Shown: in pieces, positions 44,138-56,542 of the stretch
Layout of the letters: the number at the start of each line of letters is the position of its first letter
Position numbering within the stretch: the first letter of the stretch is position 1
Assembly: GCA_951230915.1 (NCBI GenBank)
Contig: OX579635.1
Span: 4,588,001 to 4,652,000, forward strand
From: Antitrichia curtipendula
Taxonomy: Eukaryota > Streptophyta > Bryopsida > Hypnales > Leucodontaceae
Direction: 5' to 3'
Length of the DNA stretch: 64,000 nucleotides
The notes under the pieces: model-generated
The model's input: only the letters and a program-made list of their open reading frames with translations
What the model was told of the DNA's origin: nothing
The model's database searches: none
Translations under genes and position numbers: made by a program

Positions 44138-44840
44138 TATGGCGACCATCCGCAGGCAGATCAGAAGAATTGCTATCGCCTATACTTGGGCACACGGTCA
44201 ATGTCTCTATGTGTGAGCCTTTTCTTAACAAGAATGTCACCAGGCCCACTACTGCGTCATTTCAGAGAGCAACCTGTTGTTGACTTTTAAAACAGGGGGT
44301 TTATTTAATTGAAGGAGACGGTGCTTCCTTCAAGCAAAATGATGGCTACCATCATGCATCCCTGGAGAGCAAAGATGAATGAACTATTTTTGTTTTGGTT
44401 ATTTGTTTCTAATTTTTAATTTTTAGTTTTTTCCCTTCCACCTCAATCGGAGTTGATTTGGAACTATAGATAAAAAATTATAAAACCATCCTTCCGCCCT
44501 CAACGGAGTGAGTTTGGATTAAAGAGGGAGATAGAATTTGCAAAGAATATAATCCCCGTCCGTCTTTGTCGTAGCAATTAGGGATATACAACCAAAAAAT
44601 ACTTCAAACCCGCCTTCTTCCTTCAACAGAGTGAGTTTGGACTAGAGAATTTGAAAAGAAAAAGAAGAAAAAAGAACATAAAAGGAAAACATAAAAGAAG
44701 GTAGTGGCCATGACCTGGTATGGGAGAACACTTAAAAGTGTCCCCGAACGTGGAGGTTAGTGATATTCCTGCTTGTTTTTGTCACCTAGCTCAAGGGGGC
44801 GCCCTAGCAACGGCCCAAAGTTTGAACCCTCGTCGCCGGC
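44138..44840. other. Spacer between head-to-head LTR-1 copies
   Basis: I see no gene. Three loose units with CCCTCAACGGAGTGAGTTTGG-type text lie at 44438-44650. The text TATGGCGACCATCCGC directly abuts the minus-strand LTR edge. Confidence 0.4.
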
Positions 44841-46110
44841 TGTGAGCTTCCAATTTGTCACTTGGGACTCGTAGAATTATTTTTTTAGAAATTTGCAATT
44901 TAAAGTTAAAAAAAATATACAAAAAACCATAAAAAGAGTGTAGAACCAAAATAGGATTGTAACATACCCATTATAGTATTTGGTCTAGATTTGTGTTTAG
45001 ACTTAGAATCCTACCAAACCTGGCCCAAAAATAGGTAGAAAGAGCAAAACAATTAGATTTGGAGGATTCAAGTCACATGGGCCCAAAAGGGCTAAATTCC
45101 ACCATGAATGTGGCAATTCATGGCTAAGTCGGTCCGAGGGATCCACAACGAGGCCACTAGGTCGGGTCCTAGAGTTAGGTTTAGAAATTCTCCAAACCCC
45201 GATTGTTAGCATGTAGGAGCCACTGACGCAAGACCGGGCCTGTGGAGGAATCTACAACCCAAGGATGGTATCCTGAGGTAAATCCCATGCTAGGAGTCCA
45301 ACAACGAAATCGATTCGCCAAGATTCCTCTATCTGCAAAAGATTCTCGTACCATCGATAAACTCAAGGAGATGGCCAATTCATCTCCACTGACCAATTGT
45401 GCCAGGTACGGGAACGCACCTGCACATCTTTCGTGTGACCCTATGAGAGGTCATGTGAAAAATCCCGTCATCTTCCGACTTGCAGAAGAACCTTTTGCGG
45501 GTGGTCAACCTTAGTAACCTCCAACGGGAATTTCATGGAAATTACCCAGGTTGCCAGAAAATCTCACTAAAAATTAGACTAGCTTGTTTTATGTTAATAA
45601 TGCGCTCTGTGAAGTTTCGCGACATTCCGATAGCAGCAAGTACCCAAACCAACGAGATTCCTCGAGAATTAATCACGTGGCGGGGTCCCCAACGCGTTGA
45701 CCGGCATCCCGGGACCATACGACGGCGGAACGAAGTCAACCAAGAGTCTTTTCCAACTCCCTCACACCTACCGGAGACCCTAAGCTATTTACATTTCTCA
45801 AAATAGAAAACCCCCAAGATCTAGGATTTTACTACGGTTTAGTTTTTAAAGCTAAATTAACCTACAATGGTTTTTTGTCCTTGGTACGGGGGGTTGGGAG
45901 GGGTTTGAACTAAACACGGCGATTTGAAGCCAATGGCGCAATCCGTTTGACAATTGGAGTTAATCTCCAAAAGTTAGGAGGTTGGTCCAGCGTAGATAGG
46001 TAAAAGTAGTTTTTTAGGGATTAGGATGAAAATCTTTGAAGATGAGGATGAAAATCCAAGTTGATAAGGTTACTTTAGAACTCTTGAGGGAAGGGTGGGG
46101 CCTTGGAAAC

Positions 46111-46120
46111 CTATTTAAGG
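46111..46120 (+). promoter_or_regulatory. TATA-like box of LTR-1
   Basis: CTATTTAAGG occurs in a context (CCTTGGAAACCTAT) conserved in reverse at 35831-35855 and 59668-59690, where it reads CTATACAAGG. Conservation among diverged copies supports a promoter core. Confidence 0.5.
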
Positions 46121-46904
46121 TCCCCATTTTTCTCTCAAGAACACCCAAAAATCTTGTTTTGGGTCCGTAGGTCCAACTTATGTTGGAAGATTTTGGCATT
46201 TTAGCCAAGAAACCTCTACGGTGTTTTCGAGCTCTTTTTGAGCTCCATTGTTGTTGGAATTCAAGCTTTGAAGTTTGTTGTGGAGTCCTTCTACCTTATT
46301 GCGTGTGTCATTCGGTTCTTCTTCTTCTTCTTGTTCTCTTGGGCTAACGGGTTCTTTTGTTAAAGTATTCTTGGGTCGATTGTACTAATCCTAGAGATAC
46401 CCCCCACCGTACCTTGGCGATGCCGCTTTAGGGGGCCTTTAGTGTGGATTGTTGAGTGCTCACATTGGCCATTATCATACTAACCCATGCATATTAAAGT
46501 CGTACTAACTTTCGAGGGCAGTCTTATGTGAGAGTGATCCCATTTGGAAACTAACCTTTATGTTAAGTTGTGTTCACCGTGTGTGGAACCCCAATGTACG
46601 GCAAAGCTTTGAACCTGTGAGTGTCAGAAGTCCTAGAGTGTGTGTTAAAAAATAGGGCGGTGGAACTTGAACCCCCGGTGTGTCCCTAAGTCCTAAAGTT
46701 GGTGTTAAAACCAACTTGGCGGCGAAGCTTTGACCCTTTCAGGTGTCTAGTTTCAAAGTCTAGTTTCCAAGACCTTTGTGGAAACATTCAAAGTTTAGCT
46801 TCCAAGATAGGTAGGGCCCCTTGCGGTCAACAAATTTAGTGTTCAAGTTACTCCCCTTTAATTAGAGAAAACCCATTTGCTTCATTAGAGAAACTCAACC
46901 ATTT

Positions 46905-46998
46905 TAGTTAGAGCAATCAGTTTTTAGTTTAAGAGCAACCAGTTTTTAGTTAGAGCAATCAGTTTAATTTAAGAGCAACCAATTCAGTAAGAAGCAAC
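46905..46998. repeat. ~22-bp tandem repeat in LTR-1
   Basis: AGAGCAATCAGTTTTTAGTT and AGAGCAACCAGTTTTTAGTT alternate, four to five units in all. Confidence 0.7.
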
Positions 46999-47939
46999 CA
47001 GTAGCCCAGCAGTTGGGAGGGGTGTCTCGTCCAGTCAAGCGGGCTGGGGGGGTGTTCGTCCAGTCAGTGGGTTTCGGGGAGCCAAGGCAGTCCAGGGGGT
47101 CGGAGCCAGGGCCTTTGAAAAAAAAAAACCGGTTACCACAAAGGCTCAATGAGAAAAGAAATCAGAATCTAAAGAGGGAAAAATCACATACAAGGCTATT
47201 GAAATTAGAGTCCGGGTGGGGAGTTAGGCTCGTTTCCAACACAAAAACCGGACAAGGGAATAGTTGAGAGGAGAAAGGAAGAGAAAATGGGGTCCAGTCC
47301 TAGCTAAGCTCCACGTAAAGAAATTGTCTGTCCAAAACCTGCAAAAACCACTCAAAGATAAGAGGAGAAGGAGAGGAGGGGATGGCTATATAGGCAACTT
47401 AGGTGAGAGTGACGATAAATAGTAACCTACGTTAGCTAAGTAGGTGTTAGGAAGAAAATCTCGAGAATTCATAGCGACCATTAGGAGGAGGATTAGGATG
47501 ACACGAGGATAAGGTCGTGTAAGAGGGTAGGAGAGACATTAACACCCCTTGGGGTTCGAATCTATAGTTGTAAGACGCTCATAAAAGAGTAGGTAGAATA
47601 GTGCTAGTGCAAAAGAAAGGAAGGGAAGGAAAAGGAAAGAGAAAGGGAGAGGAAAGGAAGGAAGGCGTTTAATCCACACGGGTGTAATATTCTCCCCAAA
47701 AATAAGCGGTGAGCTCGAAGAAATTCCACCGAAATCAAGGACCATCATGGAGCACGAGAATGTGCATGCGGACATGGACGAACGTCTCTCTGATACCAGC
47801 AGTGAAGGGATGAGTTTTTGATTTAATCTTGGGTGTGTTGTTCCCAGTTAGTTTTTGATTCTTTCTTTAAAATTTAGCCCTCTTCATGTGAATAGTAAAC
47901 CGTGATAGGTGAAGTAAACATTGGAAATAGAAGCTAAAT

Positions 47940-48335
47940 TGTAGAGTTAGTCTTAGGAGTAAAAAAATTAGAGTTAGTTAGAAGTAAAAAGCTAGAGTTA
48001 GTTTTAGGAGTAAAAACTTAGAGTTGGTTGAGAAGTAAAAATATAGAGTTAGTTTTAGGGGTAAAAAAGTTAGAGTTAGTTAGAAATAAAAAGCTAGAGT
48101 TAGTTTTAGGAGTAAAAACTTAGAGTTGGTTGAGAAGTAAAAATATAGAGTTAGTTTTAGGAGTAAAAAGCTAGAGTTAGTTTTAGGAGTAAAAACTTAG
48201 AGTTAGTTTAGGAGTAAAAAAGTTAGAGTTAGTTAGAAGTAAAAAGCTAGAGTTAGTTTTAGGAATAAAAACTTAGAGTTGGTTTAGAAGTAAAAATATA
48301 GAATTAGTTTTAGGAGCAAAAATCTAGGATTAATT
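47940..48335. repeat. Minisatellite of TAGAGTTAGTTTTAGGAGTAA units
   Basis: About fourteen 26-28-bp units (AGAGTTAGTTTTAGGAGTAA plus AAA and a short tail) occur, with a higher-order pattern in which TTGGTTGAGAAGTAAAAATA variants recur. It lies inside the plus-strand LTR-1, with no equivalent array in the left copy. Confidence 0.8.
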
Positions 48336-48862
48336 TAGGATTCAAATCCAAGGGTAAAAATCCATAGTTACATTTAGAGGCTAGAGATTTGAGTAAAGAC
48401 TAAGCTCAAGATTAGCTTGTAGAATTGGAACTTCCGAAAGAAGTAGTCTTAGAGGTTCGTAGAAGGAACGCGGGGGTTCACCTTTCACGTAGTTAGGGAC
48501 GTTAGAAATGACGCCAACTACCCAACCAACCTTAGACGGAGGATAGTTAGGCGGAAGTTCGGATTTACTATCACCCATGGTCGTCGCAGTTAGCTTGTTG
48601 GTTATCCATGCAATTCTAATAGTATTCGCTGCCATCCACAACACTTAGAAAACATTAGCACAAAAAGATTCATTGCTTGGAAGGCACAGTGGACCGCGCT
48701 CACAAACACCCCCATATATTCAAAAGGTGGATAAAGGCATAGAACCTGGTCGGTGTTCACCCGATTACCGAGGGTGGGTAATCTTGCGCCCACACCGGCG
48801 GAGTAGTTGGAGGATCTTCACCACAAGTGTTGAGCTACTGAACCACCCCGCCCAAGGACGTT

Positions 48863-50263
48863 CGTTTGGCGACGGTGGTGATATAAATTCCCGGTCCACC
48901 CTGCAAGCCAGTGGATATTACTACAAGAAATTGGGGGTATAAATTACTGCAATAAATGATAGTTAAATGACTTCTAGAAGTCATTTATCAAATTTGTGAC
49001 TGCCAAATGACTGTAACCAATGCAGTCGTGAAACTGTCATTCTCATTGAGCTAAAATCTACCAAACCTAAAATGTACATAAAAACTAATATCACCATCTT
49101 TTTCTTTCTGGGTGGACAATGGATGAGAAAGTCCGAGGTGGAAAGTGCACATCCACGTGTCCAATCATTTGGCAGTCATTTTGTAGTCACGTTGGACCCC
49201 AAAACATCTGACGTGGACAGACACGTGGCTAGCCATTTGACAATGATTAACTAGTTGGGGTAGACCCCTTCAAAATCTGAGGTGGACTGGGGCTGACGGT
49301 TTGGGATTTCAGTCATGCCGTAGTTCCAATGGAGTCGTCCCGTAGTTGTATAACATGACTTGTGCATAGTGTTTGTAGTCACTGTCGAGTTGCGAAGGAG
49401 TCACTACAAATGCATACAACAGTGTCATCAGTGTTTTGGTAGTAGTTTCACAATTACATTATAGTACGCAGATGTGACTGTGGGGCACTACAAAAATAAA
49501 AAAGTCACTCTGCAGTCCTATGATTGTTTTAGTTCCTATTATAGATTAGTCATTCAAAGCAATGCATAGTTGCAGTGAAGTGGTGCCCTTGTAGCATCAT
49601 TGTCATCCATATAACAACGGCTTCAATTGTTTAGCAGAAAGACCTTACTGCAAATCTATTAAGCCTGAAAACAACATAATGAAGGCTTCATATCGACCCT
49701 TCTAAATGTGCGGAATATGATTGCACACCTAGACTTACTATAGTCCACGCCAAACCCTGGACACTTACGCTTGTATTTAGTTACTATGCAATGCATTTCC
49801 CAGAACACCATTGACGCCAAAATGAAAATTATGCATATCTACAAAAAACAAACCCAAAGGCGCTCTACACTGAGAAAGCGTCCACATTAGTTTTGACTAT
49901 TCCTTACACTGAACTACATCATCTCGCTCATTTAATTGCATTTAGGACTACGTCACCTTCAGGTAGTGAACTTTATGTACTTGTCGTGCTACATTACTAA
50001 GCTCCCCATCGTGTCTTCAATTTTCTCCATGTCGGCCTCTGACACGAGGAATATAAGCGCCACCTCCCTTGGACTATCTCCGTTAGGTCGACCTTCACCC
50101 ACGGATTGGAAATGTCCTTACAGTGGAACTTCTATTGCATAGGCAATCCACTAACTTTGCCATTGCTACTTTTTGACGTGTAGCCCGAGGGTTGAAAATG
50201 AACACTTCGTCACCAATGCTAAACTGTAGCAAGCACCACGTTAGATGGTTTAGGCTGGGTAGT
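48863..50263. other. Non-coding region between LTR-1 and LTR-2
   Basis: I see no gene. 48921-49515 is rich in AGTCA/TGACT and GTAGT phrases (AAATGACTTCTAGAAGTCATTT is a palindrome), suggesting a small TIR transposon, but I could not define both ends. 49750-50260 shows nothing clear. Confidence 0.4.
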
Positions 50264-52487
50264 TGTGAGCCCTCAAGTTAGCACTTGGACCTCAGGGTTT
50301 ATTTTTTGCGATTTATTGTTAGTTTTTAGCGTCCATTCATGCCAGATAGCAAGAATAAGTCAATTGAGAGGAATTTGGTAGAAGTCCCTGCCAGATTAGT
50401 GAAGAGTCTTCCTAAAATCATGGAAAGCACAAAATAGTCTGTTTTTCCAGGTTTAGGTCTTAGTTTAGAGTCTTATATTCTAGATTAGCAATTTCGAGAG
50501 ATGTGAGGATGTGAGAGTTAGCCAATTATGGTGCCTGATCCATGTAAAACTCGATATCTAGAGTGCATGTGACAACCTAGCTAAAGTGCAAGAGTCTATA
50601 TCCAGATTTAGAAGTATCTAGATCCAATTCATGTAGATTATAGACTAGTTATGTGAAGACCTACAAATGTTGAAGAATATGAATCAAAATGCAAAGTAAA
50701 AAGAGGGTGAGGTGATTGGAGCCTACAAAAAGGTGCTTTTATCCTAAAAGCATGCCAAGAGATCAACAGTGGAGCTAATCATCCACAACAACCCCCGATA
50801 TCAGAATAATTTCCCCCCACGGGCGGAAATTATTAAGGAATTGCTAAAATTAGCATCCTTATTGGAGGTTTGGTTTTGCCCTTGGCCTTTGGACACTTCC
50901 TAAAAGTTTGCCCAAAAAGTTTCGAGATTTTACAAAACTCCACAATGACTCCATAGAAAGTCAACCGCCTTTGAAACTGATGGTAATTTCATAGAAATTA
51001 CCCAAAGTGCGGTAAAATCTCACTAAAAATTAGATTAGATTATTACATATTAAATAAGCGACCTATCAAGTTTGAAGGCTTCTTGATAGTCAAAAGTACC
51101 AAAATTAGCAACGACATCAAATTTAACAAGAATTTACAACATGGCAGCGGGTTGACCGGTGAACCAGGAGCTAGCAGTGTCCGAATGTCGCAAACAAGGA
51201 ATGTTTTCTTACTCTCACAAACCTTCTAGGCAACTCTAACTAGTCAATTTCCTCGGGAAACGCAAATTCCATTAATTGGGATTTTGATTTTTCTTTGGAG
51301 TTACCGTGATTGGTTTTTACAAATATTTACAACCTGGAAGAAGGAGGTAGGGGTTTCCCGAGACTAATTGGGGTCTTCTGAACACGATGGCACAATTGGT
51401 TTCTAAATTGGAGTTGTTCTCAAGAAGATAGGAAGAGTTTAGCAGTAACCTTGACTTTTTTAGAGTAATTAGCGGTAATTCAAGGTTAATTTACAAAATA
51501 TCTTGGTGAAAGTCGAAGATTGGATTTAGTTAAGATTTCAAATCTTTCCTTTAAAAGCCAATTTAGATTAAGTTAAGAATATTTGAAAATATCCTAGGGT
51601 TGTTTGCAAAATATCTCAAAGTCAAAATAGTTAATTTCCTAAATATCTTTGGAAAAAATCTTAGATTTTATTTAGACAAGATTTCCTTTCTAATTAAGGC
51701 TTGTTCTAGAAGATTCTAATGATTAAACAAAGATTATTTAGCAAAGATCTTAGGGTAGTTTAGAATTTAGCATAGAGTAGTTTTTGAATAAAAGAACTAA
51801 TATCTCATGGTAAACTAAGGTGGCGGGGCCTTCTAGCAAGTATATAAGGCCCCCCTCCAAAGTTTCTCATACCCCCATTTGTTTCATTATCTGCCTACCG
51901 ACACTCTGTCGAAGTGTAGAGATTTTCTTTTGTTTAATTTGCTTACCGGCTTTGTCGAAAGCAATTAGTTAGGCCAAATTCTGGTCATCTGTACTCATTT
52001 TGCTTTCGTTGCTTTCTTTTAGTGGAGGATTTGGTTAGAGGACTCGGGATTCCCTTTTAAACCAACAAAACCACACTAAAACCACACTTTTTGGGAGGTT
52101 CATCCCCCAAAACTTGCATACCTTGTTTCCATACTAATTTTGTGTCTTGTAACAGCCATTGAGTCAAAATTCTTAAGGCGGTGAAGCTAGTCTTTATCAA
52201 AAGATTCTAATACTCAAAATACCTGCCAAACTTTGTTGTATAACAAAGATTGGTTTGACTTGATTCTTAATGTTCGGTTTAAACACTTTCATGTGTACCT
52301 CCTTTAAGAATTAAAACCATCTGATACCTTGGAAATTCTTTAGTCCTTAATGTTCAGTTTAAACACTTTCATGTGTACCTCCTTTAAAGATTAAAACATT
52401 CCTATAACCACTTGGAACCATATTCAACGAGTTTTGCCTGGGGTTGCTCACGCACGACAAAACTTTGACCTTTAACAATTACCCTCA
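50264..52487. repeat. Right arm of the ~2.2-kb near-identical inverted repeat
   Basis: Inverse partner of 33147-35369. The match ends abruptly after TTTAACAATTACCCTC, beyond which the left copy reads GAAATTGTGGAC and the right AAAGGGAAAAAG. Confidence 0.8.
51840..51848 (+). promoter_or_regulatory. TATA box of LTR-2
   Basis: GTATATAAGG is followed by a C/T-rich start region (CCCCCCTCCAAAGTTTC). It is identical in the left copy (about 33788 on the minus strand). It would define U3 as about 1.58 kb. Confidence 0.5.
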
Positions 52488-52639
52488 AAGGGAAAAAGTT
52501 TGGGAAATACCCTTGGTCGTTGGGCTACTTAAGCCAAGATACCACACCAAGTGGTCCTTTTTTTTCCGCCGGAATTTGCTCACTTTGTTTTGTTTTTGCT
52601 TCCATTGCCAAATTGTGGATTTAATTGATAGTCTAGTTT

Positions 52640-53345
52640 CAGCCTTAGTTTAGTTTATCTTTGCCTTTGTTTAGTTTAAATCACTTTGACTTAATTTATC
52701 CCAAAAAACCCAAAGAACCATTTAATTTAGTTTATTTTGCTAGTTCTCCCCCAAAACCCAAAATATCATTTAGTTTAGTTTATCCTTGCTTAGTTATCTC
52801 AAAAATCTCAAAAATCTCATTAGTTAGTTGCTTTGTTTTAAAGTTCCCTCAAACCCATAGAAAAACCTTTAGACTAGTTGGAGCCTTAAGTTATTTAGTG
52901 AAGTTTAGTTTAGTTTAGTTTTTTTTATTAATCATTTAGTTTTTGTTTTTTTTGTTTTTTTTAGTTAAGGACTAGTAGTCCAGTTTAGAATCCAAGAACC
53001 AGAGCCCAACGAGAAGACCACAGAGATGAAACCAACAAGAAAACCACACGGATCAGACCACGAGAAGACCACGGGGACAAGTTGTGGGGACGGGCCATTA
53101 GGGACGGCTGGGCCATCATAGAGCGGGGCTACTTGCGACGCGCCACATGGCACGTGGCACGTCAGCGCGGTCAGAGGTACGTCAGGTGATCGGTGCAGCA
53201 GGGGTTTGGTATAGCAGCAAAGTTCAGGCTCTTACAAAATCAAGCTCTCAAAATCCAGGCTCTTTACGAATCAAGCTTTAAAATCCAGGCTCCTTACGAA
53301 ATCAAGTTCTCATTCAAAGTAAGTTGATTCTAGGATTAGCTTATT
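52640..53345. repeat. Short tandem repeats private to the right LTR-2
   Basis: TTTAGTTTA-type units with TTGCTTAG and CAAAAATCTC repeats lie at 52640-52980. Three ~35-bp units (CAGGCTC, TTACGAAATCAAG, CTCAAAATC) lie at 53226-53316. They sit where the left copy instead has the CTGAACCCC minisatellite. Confidence 0.55.
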
Positions 53346-55208
53346 TAACTACACCATCTCAAAACATTGCACTAAAACTTCCATCCTCAAGTCAACTCTA
53401 TTTTACTTACGATCACATGTTACCAAATTGAAGAAGAACAACAACAAAGAAAGAGGCGGATGTACAATAACTCAAACTAACCTTCAAAAGAACAAGAATG
53501 AACTTGAATTGAACCACACTCAAAGAAGACAAAGTGGCGGCTTGAGAAGGAATTGGGATTAAAATACTAATTTTTCCAACGAATCTAACTATTCACGTGG
53601 GGTTTGTTTTGTTGTTTTGTTGTGCTTTTTCCTATTCATTTACTATTCACTTAGGATTTGTTTTGATTTTTATTCCGTTACTATTCATCTAACTATTCAT
53701 GTGGGCCTTGGTTGTTGTTTTTTATTCTTTTTTTACTATTCATTTACTATTCATTAGGAATAATGCTTTGATTTGTTCTTTTTACTATTAAAGAATTTGA
53801 TTTTAGTTATTAATTAGGATTCCGGTGCAAATTAGTTGGTTGAATGTTGGTTTAAGTTTTGTTTTAATAGGCCTAATAAGCCAAATAGGAAAAAAACAAG
53901 AAGTCAACAAAAATAATAGATTAATCCAACAAAAATAATAAACTAATGAATAACAAACAAAACTGACTATTCATTGGAATGTTATTAAAAATTGGAAGAT
54001 ATTAATCTTTTAAATTAATTCTTAAATAAAATAAACATTCAAGGTAGTTGAAAATATGGCCTTGAAGTTTATTTTAATTCAAAAAGTTGTTTTAAAAACC
54101 AACTAAAAACCATTAGAAATTTAATGTAAATTCCTAAACTCAAAGGAATTAAGTTAAATACTTAGACTAACCCTTTTATTTATAAGAAATTAGCCAAAAA
54201 GGATGTAGGAAAGAGATATTCCACACTTTAACACCAAACTCTCATCAAATAGACAGAGTACACATAATGGAAGACGACGATTATTTTGAATCCATTATGC
54301 TAGTGATCTACGATGATGGGACTGTGTCCACAATGGACACAGTGGTATGCTAATTTTGCCCTTTCTTTTGCTTTGTTTTTGTTTTCAAATTAAAGTTAGA
54401 ATCATTGTTGTTAGAAGTTAGTTTTTAGATTAGAATTTAAGTTAGAATTTAGAACCTAATAGGTAATTTAGAAGTTACTAAAGTCAAATCACACTTAATA
54501 TTTAACCCAACAACAAAAAGTTCCTAATAATTAACCGTAACCATAAAATTGGATGATAATTTAAGATTTTCATCCAAAGGAATCTTTAAAGAATCTTTTA
54601 GGAAGAAATCAAATAAAAAATCTATAAAGATTCCAAAATTCCTTTTATACTTTTGAAAAAACTTTAATTTTAAAAGATAAATGGTTGGATGAAGTTTGAA
54701 ATCAATTTTGGATGAAAAACATCCAAATAGGTCAAAATCCCAATTAATCTTAAGAATCCATAACTTAAAGGAATTACTAATTTAACCTTAGAAATTAGAA
54801 TTATTTTGGATTGATTTGCTATTTTTGATTAGTGGATGAAGGTTAGCACAACTAAAGGGCCGAACTCACCCCGTGGTAACTTTTGCTAGGAATCTTGGAA
54901 TCTAGTTTTCTTTACCATTTTGGGAAGAAAATTTTATATTCTAAAAGGCTACTTAGATACAATTTTAATTAGATTAGATTTTTTTCTCTCTTTTTTATTT
55001 AACCATAATGTTTTAACTAGTTAACCAATAGTTTTTTCTTAGAATTAGTGAAATTTTACAAGATCATCAGTCACAAAAAGTGTCCATTGCTTGGAAAGCG
55101 AACACTTATTTAGGAACACTCAATTAGGAGTGAATCTCTAACGAAACAGCCGCTAGAGTCTATGTGTAACTTTCTGACTCAAAGACGGAGTTAGAAACAT
55201 TCACATAG

Positions 55209-56233
55209 TCTTACAACTTATCTCCTCGTATTTCAAGAGGATTGGTAGTACTTCCTATCCTCTTAAGTATTTTTACTTTGTGGCATTCTAATCTCTCCCT
55301 CAATGGTCCCTAATGGATTTCCTAGATTTTCGTCATAGATGGTGCTAATCCTACTCCTAAATTACTATTGATCATCTCTCTCCTTTCCTCTCCTATTTTT
55401 ATACTTCTTCTCTAACCTTCCCTCATTGTTCTTGGCTTCCAATGGCGAGTTGTGTGAGGTTGTGTACATGGTGATGTGTGAAATTGCTACTTCTCTTTCT
55501 CCCCTCTTCCCTTTTTGAGTTAATTTCTAATTCTAGGCTTTGATTATGGGACTACGGTTTTCTAACTATCCTAAGGTGTTATAGTTAGTTTTATTCTTGC
55601 TAGTAAAAAATTCAGAAAAAAGGGGGGGAAATCGGGACCCCATAGGGTATCATCCCATATGCATAGAAGTCCAGCCAAAATATGAGAGAGCCAAACTGTG
55701 CGCTATGCCTGGCTGGGCGCCATTGTGCCTTGGCTGGGTGCCGCAGACCCTGGCTAGGTGCCATTGGTGCCCGGCTTGGTGCTGTTGTATCCAGCTGGGT
55801 GCCGCTAGGCCCGGCTGAGTACCGTGGGTGTCCGGTCTAGGGTGCCGGTTGGTACCCTGGGCCTTTTTTTGGATTCCTATAAGGAAACCTTCCTAACAAA
55901 TATAAATTGGATTGTTGGTTTGTTTGTTTCTTTTTCTAATAAAAGTAGTACTAGGGTTGAAGCTTCGCTATCCGAGGGGTTTAGGCCCGAAGTTCGTGGC
56001 GGGGGCTAGGGTGAACTAAAGACTATTGTCTATCAGGACTTTTCGTGACCTACTAGCCTCTTGGATACTAAACTCTAATTCTTTCCAAGAAGGTCTTGGA
56101 AACTAAACTTTGAAACTAGATACATGGGGGGTTCCAAGCCCCGTTACAAAGTCGGGTTTAACACCAACTTTAGGACTTAGACACTAATCCCAGAGCCAAA
56201 GCTTCGCCGTCTAGAGGCATTTAACACACACTG
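55209..56233 (-). mobile_element. LTR-1, right copy, distal part (minus strand)
   Basis: It aligns with 29232-30385 of the left LTR-1 (CTTACAACTTATC, GAGGATTGGTAGTACTTCC, GGCGAGTTGTGTGAGG, AGCCAAAGCTTCGCCGTCTA). It stops at LTR-2 on one side and is interrupted by the CACTA element on the other. It includes a shortened GGCTGGGTGCC minisatellite at 55705-55860. Confidence 0.65.
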
Positions 56234-56542
56234 CACTAGTAGAAAATTCAGCGTCCAAAGTGACAAAAAAATGTTGATTTTTTTTGTTCATTTTTGTGTT
56301 GATTTGGACGTGTTGACTTGGACATTGCATAGCAAAACAATGTTGATTTGGACATGAAAATTAACACTTTTGTGTGGTTCTTCAATACAAAAGTGTTGAT
56401 TAAGTAACTAGAAAGTGTTAATTTGGCAACTAGAAAGTGTTAATTTTTCAACAATTTAAAAAAAGAAATTCAAATTTTTTATGAAAAAATGAATTTCTTA
56501 CAACTAACACGTGGCAGCTGCCATGTGAGCAAGCCACCGGTG

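Larger units (their letters stand above)
44841..48862 (+). mobile_element. LTR-1, plus-strand copy (~4 kb)
   Basis: It starts TGTGAGCTTCCAATTTGTCA. The start aligns with 4511, 44137 (minus) and 60474 (minus). The segment 46090-46460 aligns with the reverse of 35400-35860 (CCTTGGAAACCTATTTAAGG, CCTCTACGGTGTTTT, GTACTAATCCTAGAGA, GGGGGCCTTTAGTGT). The end is set before TTTGGCGACGGTGGTG at about 48865, a primer-binding-site-like text also seen in reverse near 27955. A TATA-like CTATTTAAGG lies at 46111. It contains a (CTT)n run (46318-46335) and two tandem arrays. There is no ORF of note. Confidence 0.6.
50264..55205 (+). mobile_element. LTR-2, right copy (plus strand), ~4.9 kb
   Basis: It starts TGTGAGCCCTCAAG, ends CATTCACA, and is flanked by a perfect 4-bp duplication TAGT (50260-50263 and 55206-55209). 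The first 2.22 kb is a near-identical inverse of the left copy. The rest is related but diverged, with shared phrases GATTCCGGTGCAAATTAG, TGAATGTTGG, AAAGTGTCCATTGC and GAACACTTATTTAGGAACAC. There is no second LTR inside and no ORF, so a solo LTR is the simplest reading. A TATA box lies at 51840. Confidence 0.65.

Noticed and set aside
44138..44160. Primer-binding site (TATGGCGACC) after an LTR end at 44137
   Set aside because: The adjoining edge is the 5' start of a minus-strand LTR-1, not a 3' end, so the resemblance is probably coincidental.
47940..48335. CRISPR-like array of 26-bp repeats
   Set aside because: A minisatellite with variable units and no spacers, inside an LTR.
48921..49515. 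CACTA-like start (ACTACAAGAAA) with AGTCA-rich interior
   Set aside because: The initial C is missing and I could not find a matching inverted end or duplication.
50240..55225. LTR-2 right copy inserted inside the right LTR-1
   Set aside because: The sequence left of 50260 shows only a weak match to the expected LTR-1 continuation (29180-29232), so I do not claim it.
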